The notes below the pieces were generated by a model. That model saw only the letters and a list, made by a program, of their open reading frames with translations, was not told where the DNA came from and did no database searches. DNA of 64,000 bases, from the NCBI GenBank assembly GCA_964367585.1, contig CAYIYH010000001.1, positions 62,001-126,000 of the forward strand. Reading direction: 5' to 3'. The position numbers and the translations under genes are program-made. The DNA comes from CAYJGJ01 sp964367585. GTDB lineage: Bacteria > Bacillota > Clostridia > Peptostreptococcales > Anaerovoracaceae. Shown here one piece after another: positions 1 through 9,125 of this stretch (position 1 is its first letter; every line of letters starts with the position of its first letter).

Positions 1-533
1 GATCTTGGAAAGATAATGGAATTGAATCGTTACCTATTATTTCTGTTAACTGTTCAAGGATGACTATTTCACAAAAAGGAATTGTTGAAAGATTCTCGGC
101 AATTTGCGATGAATATGGAATAGCTCATTCCAACATCGTAATTGAAATAACCGAAACTATTAATGGAATAGATGAAAACACTTTATCAAGGATAATAAAG
201 AAATTCTCCGACGCTGGGTTCTTGATTTCCCTCGATGATTTTGGCAGTGGGTACTCAAACTTAAACTCTCTCATCATGTCGGATTTTGATGAAATAAAAA
301 TTGACATGAAGATAATAAGCGGGTTACACAAAGAAAAGAAATCTAAACTCATATCAAAGTTTGCAATCGATATTTGTGAAGTTCTCGGCGACCTTACTTC
401 TGTGGCGGAGGGAGTTGAGCATGAACTTCAACATAATATACTATCTGAAATGGGCTGTGTCGTAGGACAAGGATATTACTACGCAAAACCAATGCCTATA
501 GAAGAATTCGAGGCAAACTATTTGGAAAAGTAA
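1..533 (+). CDS. EAL-domain protein, C-terminal part (5' end outside window)
   Basis: The reading frame is open from the left edge (first full codon at base 3), so the start lies outside the window. The visible part is the C-terminal two thirds of an EAL domain, the fold of cyclic-di-GMP phosphodiesterases. It shows the substrate/metal motifs VNCSR, EITE, the paired acids of DDFGSGYS, the lysine of IKID, AEGVE and the closing GQGYYYAKP. These are the residues conserved in active family members, but the EAL signature itself lies upstream, so activity cannot be confirmed. Any N-terminal sensor or GGDEF domain is not visible. The gene converges on tex and the two share a bidirectional terminator. 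Confidence 0.85.
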   Translation, partial: SWKDNGIESLPIISVNCSRMTISQKGIVERFSAICDEYGIAHSNIVIEITETINGIDENTLSRIIKKFSDAGFLISLDDFGSGYSNLNSLIMSDFDEIKIDMKIISGLHKEKKSKLISKFAIDICEVLGDLTSVAEGVEHELQHNILSEMGCVVGQGYYYAKPMPIEEFEANYLEK

Positions 534-564
534 ATAAGTTTGAATTGTACTCATCAGACTTGCA

Positions 565-596
565 AAAAGGACACCTCTCAGCAAAGGTGTCCTTTT
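565..596. terminator. Bidirectional intrinsic terminator between the EAL gene and tex
   Basis: A 12-bp perfect inverted repeat (AAAAGGACACCT / AGGTGTCCTTTT) encloses an 8-nt loop. The A-run and T-run at its ends give a U-tract in either direction, fitting two convergent genes. Confidence 0.9.
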
Positions 597-626
597 GCAT
601 TATCTTTCATATCAATTAGCGTTCCG

Positions 627-2813
627 CTACTTTTCATATTTCATCGTAAGTCCTACTTTTTGCTTTTCGTGGTCGATTGTAAGTATCTTGACGTTAACAG
701 TATCTCCTACGCTAACAACATCCATAGGATGCTTTATAAACTTATTGCTTAATTGCGAAATGTGGACTAATCCATCATTTTTTACACCGATATCCACAAA
801 GGCACCAAAATCGACTACATTTCTTACCGTTCCAGTCATTTCCATGTCTACTTTTAGGTCCTCAAAACTCCTAACGTCGTTTCTAAAAATTACAGGCGGC
901 GCATCTTCTCTAGGGTCTCTTGCGGGTTTTTTCATTTCATCAATTATGTCGGCCAATGTTAAAACACCCACTCCCAATTCATCTGCCATCTTCTTTATGC
1001 TATCTTTGATTTTATCTGCCGGATAAGTCTCAATTATCTTACTTTCAATATCCTTATTCCCACCGCTAACAATACTATCTTTCGATATCCCTATCTTATT
1101 CATCATTTGCTCTGCTACATTATAGGATTCAGGGTGGACAGAAGTGCTGTCGAGTGGCTCTTCTCCTGCCGTTATTCTCATAAATCCCGCGCACTGATCA
1201 AAAGTCTTTTGCCCCATCTTCGCCACGTTGAGAAGTTCTTTTCTCGATTTTATAAATCCTTTTTCTTCTCTATACTTAACTATATTCTTAGCTATTCCCA
1301 TATTCACGCCCGCAATATAGGACAATAGCGAGGGGGACGCAGTGTTTAAGTCTACCCCTACCCTATTTACACAATCTTCTACAACATTGCTTAAAGCCGT
1401 TGTGAGATTACTCTGATTTATATCGTGCTGATATTGGCCAACTCCTATATGCTTTGGGTCTATCTTTACAAGTTCCGCAAGTGGATCTTGAAGTCTCTTC
1501 CCCAATGACATTGCACCTCTAGTAGTAACATCCAAATCAGGGTATTCCTCTGTAGCAATTTTAGAAGCAGAGTACACGGAGGCACCGGCTTCATTTACTA
1601 TAGTATATTGAATGGATAAGCCATTTTTCTTAATAAAATTCGAAACAACTTCCTCTGTCTCTCGTGAGCCGGTTCCATTTCCTATCACGATAATATCCAC
1701 ATTAAATTTCTGATGTAGCTTGAATAGCTCTTTTTCTGTTCCAACTATGTCACACTTGGGTTGCGTCGGATAGACAGTAGTATATGCCATGAGTTTCCCT
1801 GTTTCATCAAGCACCGCAACCTTGCATCCTGTTCTGTATCCGGGGTCAATGCTTAATATTTTTTTGCCTTTAACAGGTGGGACCATAAGCAATTTTTCTG
1901 TGTTTTTTGCGAACACTTTTACCGCCTCTTCTTCGGCTCTTTCAGTCAATGTTCTTCGCATTTCTCTTTCTACCGAAGGTGCAATTAATCTCTTGTAGCT
2001 ATCGTCTACAGTGTCTAATATCAATTGATAAAAAATCGACTTGCTATTGGTAACGACTTCTTCAGCAATTAGTTCTAAGAGCCTTTCTTTATCAACAGTG
2101 ACTTGAACTTTTAATTTCTTTTCTTTTTCTCCGCGATTAATAGCCAACACTCTGTGATTGACAATTTGAGAAAGCCTCTCCGAATAGTCATAGTACATCT
2201 CATAAACTGTTTTTTCTTCCCGATCTACTGCATCTGACACAATACTTCCCGAAAAAAAAGTAATATTCCTTATCTTCTTAATAATCTCCGGATCGTCTGC
2301 GACTATTTCTGCTATAATATCTTTAGCCCCCTCGATCGCTTCCATAGTATCGTTTACGCCTTTTTCTTCCGAGACAAAATCTCTGGCAATTTCCTCTATA
2401 TTACCATCATATATTTTTTGATCGAAAAATATTAATGCAAGCGGTTCTAATCCCTTTTCTTTTGCCTTTGATGCTCTCGTTGCCTTTTTCTGTTTATAAG
2501 GTTTATATAAATCTTCAACCCGTTGGAGAACTTCAGCATCTATGATTTTTTGTCGCAATTCTTCTGTCAATTTTCCCTGCTCATCGATTAATCGAATCAC
2601 TTCTTCTTTTCTACTTTCAAGATTACGCAAATATTGAAGTTTTTCTTCTATATCTCTTAGAAGAATATCAGAAAGTCCTCCTGTAGCCTCTTTTCTATAT
2701 CGTGCGATAAAAGGGATCGTATTACCATCGTCTATCAATTCCATGGTGCTTTCGACCTGTGTCTTTTTAATTCCGAACTGCTTCGCTATTTTTTCTATAA
2801 TATTCAATTCCAA
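627..2813 (-). CDS. tex: Tex family S1 RNA-binding protein
   Basis: Tex is a conserved nucleic-acid-binding protein linked to transcription and RNA quality control; its exact biochemical role is unsettled. The 728-residue length fits the family. Visible parts: an N-terminal helical region with the hallmark IPFIARYRKEATGGL; a YqgF-like RNase H fold around residues 310-450 (DPGYRTGCK); helix-hairpin-helix segments around residues 490-570 (LLSYIAGVNMGIAKNIV); and a C-terminal S1 domain from about residue 655 (GTVRNVVDFGAFVDIG). The start is TTG with AGAGGA just upstream; no better ATG fits. It lies downstream of the aro operon on the same strand, 116 bp after aroQ, and may be partly co-transcribed with it. 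Confidence 0.95.
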   Translation of the reverse strand: MELNIIEKIAKQFGIKKTQVESTMELIDDGNTIPFIARYRKEATGGLSDILLRDIEEKLQYLRNLESRKEEVIRLIDEQGKLTEELRQKIIDAEVLQRVEDLYKPYKQKKATRASKAKEKGLEPLALIFFDQKIYDGNIEEIARDFVSEEKGVNDTMEAIEGAKDIIAEIVADDPEIIKKIRNITFFSGSIVSDAVDREEKTVYEMYYDYSERLSQIVNHRVLAINRGEKEKKLKVQVTVDKERLLELIAEEVVTNSKSIFYQLILDTVDDSYKRLIAPSVEREMRRTLTERAEEEAVKVFAKNTEKLLMVPPVKGKKILSIDPGYRTGCKVAVLDETGKLMAYTTVYPTQPKCDIVGTEKELFKLHQKFNVDIIVIGNGTGSRETEEVVSNFIKKNGLSIQYTIVNEAGASVYSASKIATEEYPDLDVTTRGAMSLGKRLQDPLAELVKIDPKHIGVGQYQHDINQSNLTTALSNVVEDCVNRVGVDLNTASPSLLSYIAGVNMGIAKNIVKYREEKGFIKSRKELLNVAKMGQKTFDQCAGFMRITAGEEPLDSTSVHPESYNVAEQMMNKIGISKDSIVSGGNKDIESKIIETYPADKIKDSIKKMADELGVGVLTLADIIDEMKKPARDPREDAPPVIFRNDVRSFEDLKVDMEMTGTVRNVVDFGAFVDIGVKNDGLVHISQLSNKFIKHPMDVVSVGDTVNVKILTIDHEKQKVGLTMKYEK

Positions 2814-2891
2814 ATGTCCTCTCTTTGCATCATGATTAATATATGAATTGTTATTTCTACCGGATATTAATCATAACTATTCTCATTTATT

Positions 2892-2910
2892 CACAGTAAT
2901 TTGTACTGTG
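2892..2910. repeat. Short inverted repeat between aroQ and tex
   Basis: CACAGTA / TACTGTG, 7 bp each with a 5-nt spacer. Neither side carries a U-run, so it is not a convincing terminator. It could be a protein-binding site or an RNA hairpin in the tex leader. No function is assigned. Confidence 0.35.
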
Positions 2911-2929
2911 CAATCTGGATAATGACAGT

Positions 2930-3352
2930 TTACTTACAAATCATTTTGATTGCCTCAATATATCCGTGAAACCCTTTTCCCACTATACTTGCCTTACATG
3001 CAGGTTTAATGTAAGATTTTTTTCGAAAATCTTCTCTCTCAGAAATGTCTGAAATGTGCACTTCAACCGTAGGAATGCTAACGGATTTGAGTGCGTCATG
3101 AATTCCTATACTAGTATGAGTATAGGCTGCAGGATTTATTACTATTCCATCGACTTTTCCGTAAATCTCTTGAATCTTATCTATTATGAATCCCTCATGG
3201 TTAGATTGAAAAAATTCCACTTCTATATGATTTTCCTCACAATATTCTGCAATATAAGTGATTAAATCCTCATACGTTTGATCTCCATAGATTTCAGGTT
3301 CTCTAACTCCTAACATATTTATATTAGGACCATTAATAATAATAACTTTCAC
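2930..3352 (-). CDS. aroQ: 3-dehydroquinate dehydratase, type II
   Basis: Catalyses dehydration of 3-dehydroquinate to 3-dehydroshikimate, step 3 of the shikimate pathway, in the cytoplasm. The 140-residue size is usual for the dodecameric type II enzyme. Diagnostic motifs are NGPNINMLGVREPEIYG near the N-terminus (catalytic Tyr), QSNHEG, NPAAYTHTSIGIHDAL and the catalytic-His segment VEVHISDI. The start is GTG, with AAGGAG about 11 nt upstream and no ATG nearby. It is the last gene of the aro operon, 29 bp after aroE/K. The unrelated type I enzyme (AroD) is not encoded in the window. Confidence 0.96.
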   Translation of the reverse strand: MKVIIINGPNINMLGVREPEIYGDQTYEDLITYIAEYCEENHIEVEFFQSNHEGFIIDKIQEIYGKVDGIVINPAAYTHTSIGIHDALKSVSIPTVEVHISDISEREDFRKKSYIKPACKASIVGKGFHGYIEAIKMICK

Positions 3353-3381
3353 TTGTCACATATCTCCTTAATCAAAAAATG

Positions 3382-4584
3382 TCAAATAGAAAAATGTTGC
3401 CTTATTTTTCTGACAGACACATCGGGGTGTGTGGAATTTAGAATTCTTATATCCGAAAGCTCCTCATAAATAGATCGCCTTTGTTCAAATAGTTTTTTCA
3501 AATCGCCTGATAAAGGACGTCCTCTTACCGACAATGTATCCAATGCTCTATGTAAATATATAATCCTTCCATTTTGCCTCATCGCTAATCTATTTTCCTC
3601 ACGCAGGATGCTTCCTCCACCGGTGGCTATTACTTGCCCCCCTGTTTTGCATATTTCGGCAACGACGTTTGATTCTATTTCCCTAAATACTTCCTCTCCG
3701 TCGGCTTCAATTATTTCTTTTGGAGTTCCGCCTTCTCTTTTCGATATTTCCCAATCCGTGTCGACAAATTTCAAATCGAGTTGCTTCGCTAGCCTTTTAC
3801 CCGTGGTCGTCTTGCCGACTCCCGGCATTCCAATTAACACATAATTAGAAAATATTTTCGTAGAATATTCTATCGCAGCACCTAGTTTATCCTCAATATT
3901 GGCATCAAAAAATAAGTTATGGGCATAAAGAGCCTGTGCAACAAGCATCGGTAGGCCTCCCGCTGTTTTCACATCTTTTCTCTGCAACAAAAACTTAGTA
4001 TTTAGTGGATTGTAGACGACATCTATGGCAGCCTCTAAGTTGACAAATCGCTTAGTATCCAGCGGGGATTGCATATTATTCGGAAACATTCCTATTGGAG
4101 TCGTATTCACAATTATATCTGCATCGTGATGATTGTCAATATTAGTATAAGTATTTTCTCCCGAGCGAGAAATGTTTATAACGTCTCCTGCTCCTTCGTC
4201 TTCTACGACAGCTCTCACCGTCTTGGATGTCCCCCCGCTACCTAGAATAAGAACCTTACGTCTCTTGAACGAAATCCCCTGCCTTTTTGCAATTTCTAAA
4301 AAACCAAAATAGTCAGTGTTATATCCGTAAAGATCTCCGTCTTCATTTACAATCGTATTCACCGCCCCTATCTTTTGGGCCTGCGGGGACACTTTACAAT
4401 ACTTCATTACTTTCTCTTTATAGGGTATAGTTACGTTTATTCCCTTGAAGGACCTTTCCATCATAAATTGATCTAGATCTTTTGGGTGAATTTCTTTAAG
4501 TTCAAATTCTTTATTGCCCAAAAAGTTATGTATTTCTTTTGAATAACTATGTTTTAGAGTTACCCCTATTAATCCATATGTCAT
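3382..4584 (-). CDS. aroE/aroK: Shikimate dehydrogenase-shikimate kinase fusion
   Basis: One polypeptide carries two pathway steps. Residues 1-245 are shikimate dehydrogenase: GVTLKHSYSKEIHNFL, the catalytic-Lys motif GINVTIPYKEKV, NTDYFGF and a nucleotide-binding GSGGTSKTV. Residues from about 250 to the end are shikimate kinase: Walker A GMPGVGKTTTGKR, DTDWEI for shikimate and magnesium, FREIE, the GGGS turn, and the lid arginines of RGRPL. Both active sites look intact. I chose the ATG at 4584, which overlaps the pheA stop as ATGA and so suggests translational coupling; an in-frame TTG at 4593 is less likely. The fusion would keep dehydrogenase and kinase in equal amounts. Confidence 0.95.
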   Translation of the reverse strand: MTYGLIGVTLKHSYSKEIHNFLGNKEFELKEIHPKDLDQFMMERSFKGINVTIPYKEKVMKYCKVSPQAQKIGAVNTIVNEDGDLYGYNTDYFGFLEIAKRQGISFKRRKVLILGSGGTSKTVRAVVEDEGAGDVINISRSGENTYTNIDNHHDADIIVNTTPIGMFPNNMQSPLDTKRFVNLEAAIDVVYNPLNTKFLLQRKDVKTAGGLPMLVAQALYAHNLFFDANIEDKLGAAIEYSTKIFSNYVLIGMPGVGKTTTGKRLAKQLDLKFVDTDWEISKREGGTPKEIIEADGEEVFREIESNVVAEICKTGGQVIATGGGSILREENRLAMRQNGRIIYLHRALDTLSVRGRPLSGDLKKLFEQRRSIYEELSDIRILNSTHPDVSVRKIRQHFSI

Positions 4585-5726
4585 ATTTCCCAATAGCTCC
4601 CCAAATAACTGAAGTAATCAGCACTTTGTTCTACTTGTGTCAATAATCTTCGAGACTCAACATCACAAATATCTCCATCAAAGTCAATGTAAAACATAAA
4701 CTCAAAATCCATCGCAGGTATAGGTCTACTTTCAAGCTTAGAAACATTGATACCAACGGCTGTAAATTTAGATAATATTGAGTACAGTGCACCCGGACTG
4801 TGCGGGAGTGTGAACATTAAACTTATCTTATTCGATCCTTTATAAATTTCTCCCTCCTTTGCGATACATATAAATCTAGTGTAGTTATTGTGGCTGTTTT
4901 GTATGTTGTCGTCTATCATTTCTAAGTTATACAATTTTGCGCAGTCTTGACTCGCTATAGCTGCCACAGATTTATCTTTTGAGCTAGCGACAAACTCCGC
5001 TGCGGTCGCAGTATTATCGTATTCGACAACCTTTATGCTTGGATTTCTTTCAAAAAAATCACTACATTGACCTATTGCTTGAGGATGAGAATAAATTGTT
5101 TTTATGTCTTTGATTTTCATACCTCTCTTCGCCAATAGGGTATGTGTTATTTTTACTTTTACACTTCTGACAATTTTAAAATTATGCTTTCTCATAAGGT
5201 CATACACCTCTGTCACCGAGCCATGCAAATTGTTTTCGATTGGGAGCATTCCATATTTACAAAGTCCCGACTCGACGGCTTTAAAAATTGCAGCGAAATT
5301 ATCCATATACATTATATCAGGCACAGAAAATACTTTTTTACAAGCAGTCATCGAGTTTGACCCTTGTATCCCTTGGCAAGCCACCGTTGCTCTTTTCGGG
5401 AAAGTAGTCTTCGCATTTTCAATAGTACGTTCTACCTCTTTTTCGACTTCGCTCTTTCCCGATATACATATCTCCTGATAAGACTTAGACACTGCGAACA
5501 ATGTATTATATAGAAGTTTCATATACTCGATCATGTCTTCCGGGATGTCTTTCGTCACATTGGCAAGAACTTCTCCCTCTCTTCCACTATCTAATATAGT
5601 CATTTTGTTTTCTTCTTTATACTTCGCTACTTCCCGTGCTACTTCCATTCTTTCCAAGAATAAAGCCGAAATCTGTTTATCGATTGCATTTATTCTTTTT
5701 CTTGATTCTTCTAATACTACTGGCAT
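4581..5726 (-). CDS. pheA: Bifunctional chorismate mutase-prephenate dehydratase (P-protein)
   Basis: Commits chorismate to phenylalanine: chorismate to prephenate to phenylpyruvate. Residues 1-85 form an AroQ-type helical chorismate mutase (SRKRINAIDKQI, then RMEVAREVAKYK). Residues about 110-285 are prephenate dehydratase, with LPIENNLHGSV, TATAAEFVASS and the NYTRF motif that carries the catalytic threonine. Residues 290-375 are an ACT domain with the ESRP motif, which binds phenylalanine for feedback inhibition in this family. The frame stays open upstream into aroC, but ATG 5726 has a strong AGGAGG and begins the protein exactly at the mutase domain, giving 381 residues. Gene context is mid-operon, 35 bp after aroC. 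Confidence 0.95.
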   Translation of the reverse strand: MPVVLEESRKRINAIDKQISALFLERMEVAREVAKYKEENKMTILDSGREGEVLANVTKDIPEDMIEYMKLLYNTLFAVSKSYQEICISGKSEVEKEVERTIENAKTTFPKRATVACQGIQGSNSMTACKKVFSVPDIMYMDNFAAIFKAVESGLCKYGMLPIENNLHGSVTEVYDLMRKHNFKIVRSVKVKITHTLLAKRGMKIKDIKTIYSHPQAIGQCSDFFERNPSIKVVEYDNTATAAEFVASSKDKSVAAIASQDCAKLYNLEMIDDNIQNSHNNYTRFICIAKEGEIYKGSNKISLMFTLPHSPGALYSILSKFTAVGINVSKLESRPIPAMDFEFMFYIDFDGDICDVESRRLLTQVEQSADYFSYLGSYWEI

Positions 5727-5761
5727 ATTTCCTCCTATACTTTTATATACATTCTCATTCA

Positions 5762-6832
5762 TCAAATCAAATCCGCTCCCATCAAATCTGCAATCGCAAT
5801 AGCGGCTACAGACTCCACACAAGGAACGACTCTTGGAACAATACATGGATCATGTCTACCTTCTACTATCAAAGATTCATTCGTCTTACTCTTTATGTTA
5901 ATAGATTCTTGTTCACGGAAAATTGAGGGGGTGGGCTTAACTGCTACTCTAAATATGATAGGCATTCCTGTTGAAATTCCTCCCAGAATTCCCCCTGCAT
6001 TATTATTCTTTATAATAACAGTTTCTCCTTCGACCCGATATCCATCATTATGTTCACTTCCTCTCATTCGACAAGCATCGAATCCCGCACCGAAGTCAAT
6101 TCCTTTAATCGCAGGTATCCCAAATATCCCGTAAGATATTCTATTTTCGATACCATCAAACATAGGTGTTCCTATTCCTATAGGCATTCCAATTATAGCA
6201 CATTCCACGCTGCCACCGATAGAGTCTTTTTCGTTACCACAGTCTATAATCTCCTTTATCATCTTTTCTTTTTTAGTTTCATTTAATACTGGAAACTCAC
6301 TGTCAAGATTCTCAAAATTAATTTCTGTTTGTGAGAACTTTTCGTCTTCTATATTTCCAATTGAAAGAATATGTGCGCCGATTTTTATTCCTTTTTTCTC
6401 AAGCAATTGCAAACATACCGCTCCTGCAAAACAAAGAGGCAACGTCATTCTGCCGGAAAAATGCCCACCTCCTCTGATATCATTTGCGCCTTTATACTTT
6501 ATATTGGCGACATAATCGGCATGTGATGGTCTTGGAATATCAGCGATTTTAGAATAATCCTTACTGTTTGTGTTGTTATTTTCAAATAATGCCGCAAGTG
6601 GTGCTCCGCATGTTTTGTTGTCTACGATTCCACTCACTATAGTAGGAATATCTGTTTCTTTTCTTGGGGTAGAGTAGCTTTTTCCCCCTTGCCTTCTTTT
6701 CAAGAACTCATTGATTCTGTACATGTCTAATTGGAAATTAGCGGGCAATCCGTCTATTATAACACCTAATTGATCCGAATGAGACTGCCCGAATATTTGT
6801 ATTTTTATATTATTACCAAAACTACACGACAT
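5762..6832 (-). CDS. aroC: Chorismate synthase
   Basis: Catalyses the last common step, 5-enolpyruvylshikimate-3-phosphate to chorismate, using reduced FMN. Family signatures are present in order: GQSHSDQLG near residue 15, RRQGGKSYSTPRKE near 46-59, PRPSHADY near 100 and GGHFSGRMT near 120, with the C-terminal RHDPCIVPR. The 356-residue length is normal. ATG 6832 lies inside the last codons of aroA (11-nt overlap) with GGAGGAG directly upstream, so the two are likely translationally coupled. Confidence 0.96.
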   Translation of the reverse strand: MSCSFGNNIKIQIFGQSHSDQLGVIIDGLPANFQLDMYRINEFLKRRQGGKSYSTPRKETDIPTIVSGIVDNKTCGAPLAALFENNNTNSKDYSKIADIPRPSHADYVANIKYKGANDIRGGGHFSGRMTLPLCFAGAVCLQLLEKKGIKIGAHILSIGNIEDEKFSQTEINFENLDSEFPVLNETKKEKMIKEIIDCGNEKDSIGGSVECAIIGMPIGIGTPMFDGIENRISYGIFGIPAIKGIDFGAGFDACRMRGSEHNDGYRVEGETVIIKNNNAGGILGGISTGMPIIFRVAVKPTPSIFREQESINIKSKTNESLIVEGRHDPCIVPRVVPCVESVAAIAIADLMGADLI

Positions 6833-7979
6833 CTACTTCTCCTCCTAATCGTTTATAATCTTCGAAAAAAGTTCCATAAGATTTATTTACTGCTTCACTA
6901 TTAAGTATTATTACCGGTTCACTGCAAAATGTAGCACCGACAGCTGCCGCCATGACGATACGATGATCGTTGAAACTATTAACAACCCCTCCCACTAATC
7001 TAGACGGGTAAACTTCCATCTGATTATCGTCTGCATTTATTTTGCCTCCCAATGATTCAATCATATTACATATACTTTTAATTCTATCGCTTTCTTTTAT
7101 TTTGAGCCTTTTTATATTAATTATTTTCGTCGGAGTTTTTTTCTGCGTGGCATAAACTGCAATTGCAGGAACTAAGTCGGGAATTTCCTTTGCGTCTATC
7201 GTGTCATCATCATAAATCTCTGCGAATACTCGGTCCTTTTGAACTGATTTATCATTCAAACCGTCTGGTATGATTCCCGCACAAATCCAATAAGAAGCAT
7301 TCGACCAATCGCCCTCTACTGTAATTTTTCTTGGAGATATATACTTTTGATTTCCTTTGATGATGTAGCCACTTTTAATACCAAATTCACTTAGTACTTC
7401 CAATGTAATGTCTATGTAACCTTTTGATTCAAGGTTGGTAGTGAGATTAATCTTGCTATCACCACTTAAAAGTGGAAGAGCATACATTAACCCCGATATA
7501 TATTGGCTACTCTCATTTCCTGGAATGGAAAAAGTTCCAGGCTTCAAATATCCTTCATACGAAATCGGTAGCTTATAATTGTCAAATTTCACTCCACCAT
7601 TTTCGAGTGCTTTACACAAAGTTTCAAAAGGTCTGTAAAGCAAAGAACCTTCACCATGTAGCGTACCATTTGCAGATATTGCGGTCATTATCGGCAATAT
7701 AAGCCTTCCTGTCGTTCCACTTTCGTTGCAATTAATTTGTATGTTCTGTAGTTTTCCTCGTGGAATTACTCTTACGCCTCCACCGATCTCAATCACTTCC
7801 GACCCCATAGACTTTATTGCATCAATTGTAGCCCTTATGTCCGCGGAAATATGGTTCATCATTACCATCGTTTCTTCTTCACAAAGAGATGCTGCCAATA
7901 AAATCCGATGCGCAAATGATTTTGAACTGATGGCATCTACATTGCCGTGTAACTTTTTAGGTTTTATTATTGTATCCAA
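6822..7979 (-). CDS. aroA: 3-phosphoshikimate 1-carboxyvinyltransferase (EPSP synthase)
   Basis: Transfers enolpyruvyl from phosphoenolpyruvate to shikimate-3-phosphate. Recognisable sites: SKSFAHR (substrate lysine) near residue 20, NESGTTGRL near 84, SSQYISGLMYAL near 150, the catalytic aspartate in DLVPAIAVYA, KESDRIKS and FNDHRIVMAAA. At 385 residues it is shorter than the usual ~430, but no catalytic motif is missing. The start codon is TTG, preceded by AGGAGAG and placed one base after the aroB stop codon; no ATG fits. Given the close packing it depends on the upstream operon promoter. Confidence 0.95.
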   Translation of the reverse strand: MDTIIKPKKLHGNVDAISSKSFAHRILLAASLCEEETMVMMNHISADIRATIDAIKSMGSEVIEIGGGVRVIPRGKLQNIQINCNESGTTGRLILPIMTAISANGTLHGEGSLLYRPFETLCKALENGGVKFDNYKLPISYEGYLKPGTFSIPGNESSQYISGLMYALPLLSGDSKINLTTNLESKGYIDITLEVLSEFGIKSGYIIKGNQKYISPRKITVEGDWSNASYWICAGIIPDGLNDKSVQKDRVFAEIYDDDTIDAKEIPDLVPAIAVYATQKKTPTKIINIKRLKIKESDRIKSICNMIESLGGKINADDNQMEVYPSRLVGGVVNSFNDHRIVMAAAVGATFCSEPVIILNSEAVNKSYGTFFEDYKRLGGEVDVV

Positions 7980-7980
7980 T

Positions 7981-9015
7981 TTACTCTCCTTGAGAAATGA
8001 AATCTTCTAATTCTTCAATAGGCAATGCGACAATTTTAGCTTTCCCTATATCCTCCAAAAGAATAAGATTAATACTTCCGCCACTTATTTTTTTATCACT
8101 TTTTGCTTTTTGCGCTATCTGATGTGCATTATAGACTGTCTCGTTTTCTATTCCATATTTTCTAAGAATTTCTCCGATTATTAAGTGTAGTTTGCTTCCC
8201 GAGGCTTTTTCTATCATGTGCATTCCTATTGCAACAGCCTTGCCATGAGAAATTGTATATTCGCTCAAACTTTCTATTGCATGTCCTATAGTGTGTCCAT
8301 AATTTAGTATTTGCCTTATACCCTTATCAAACTCGTCTTGAGATACTATATCAGCCTTTAATTTGATACATATTTCTACTATTTTTTCGGCGTTGCGAGA
8401 AAAATCGTCTTCCAATAACAGATTAAATAGTTCTCCGTCTAAAATACAACCATACTTAATTACTTCACACAGTCCATCTTTGTATATCTCTGTATCTAAA
8501 GTATTAAATGTATTTATGTCACAAATTACTAACAACGGATGGCAAAATGTCCCTACAAGATTTTTTCCCGATTCAAGATCTACTCCTGTCTTCCCTCCAA
8601 CAGAGGAATCTACAGACGAAAGTATTGTAGTAGGTATCTGTACGAATTGAATTCCCCTGAGATATATAGAGGCACAAAATCCAGTAATATCTCCCACAAC
8701 TCCTCCACCAAGTGCTATCAATAAATCCGACTTTGATATCTTGTTGATTGCTAGAAAGTTCATGATTTCTGTAACCGTGTTTAGGTTCTTGGATTTTTCA
8801 CCTGGTGGGAAAGAGTATTTCAACACTGAGAACCCATTTTCCTCTAAGCTATCCGAGATCACTCGACCAAACAATTTGTCGGAATTGTAGTCGGAAACAA
8901 TCACTACTTTACAATCTTTTTTGTGCTTACCGATATATTCTCCTACCTTAGACATGATGTCACTTCCAATGAGGACATCATAGGGAGTCGATACTTTTAC
9001 ATTTACAATTCTCAT
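7981..9015 (-). CDS. aroB: 3-dehydroquinate synthase
   Basis: Converts DAHP to 3-dehydroquinate using NAD and a divalent metal. The 344-residue chain carries the NAD-binding GGGVVGDITGFCAS near residue 100, the PTTILSSVDSSVGGKTGVD segment, the metal glutamate region LCEVIKYGC and the metal histidines of NYGHTIGHAIE, and a second His in ISHGKAVAIGMH. ATG 9015 has no strong ribosome site. It follows aroF after a 110-bp gap with no clear terminator or promoter, so I treat it as the second structural gene of the operon. Confidence 0.95.
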   Translation of the reverse strand: MRIVNVKVSTPYDVLIGSDIMSKVGEYIGKHKKDCKVVIVSDYNSDKLFGRVISDSLEENGFSVLKYSFPPGEKSKNLNTVTEIMNFLAINKISKSDLLIALGGGVVGDITGFCASIYLRGIQFVQIPTTILSSVDSSVGGKTGVDLESGKNLVGTFCHPLLVICDINTFNTLDTEIYKDGLCEVIKYGCILDGELFNLLLEDDFSRNAEKIVEICIKLKADIVSQDEFDKGIRQILNYGHTIGHAIESLSEYTISHGKAVAIGMHMIEKASGSKLHLIIGEILRKYGIENETVYNAHQIAQKAKSDKKISGGSINLILLEDIGKAKIVALPIEELEDFISQGE

Positions 9016-9125
9016 TATATATCATTTGTAGCATATATTAATATGCCTTTCCTTTCTTGATATGATACAACTTCTAGGCGAATTATATCAGTCATCAATC
9101 ATACTTTTTTACCTTTGAATCACTC

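Noticed and set aside
5727..5846. N-terminal extension of pheA reaching into aroC
   Set aside because: The internal ATG 5726 has a strong AGGAGG and starts at the chorismate mutase domain; the extension encodes the shadow of aroC.
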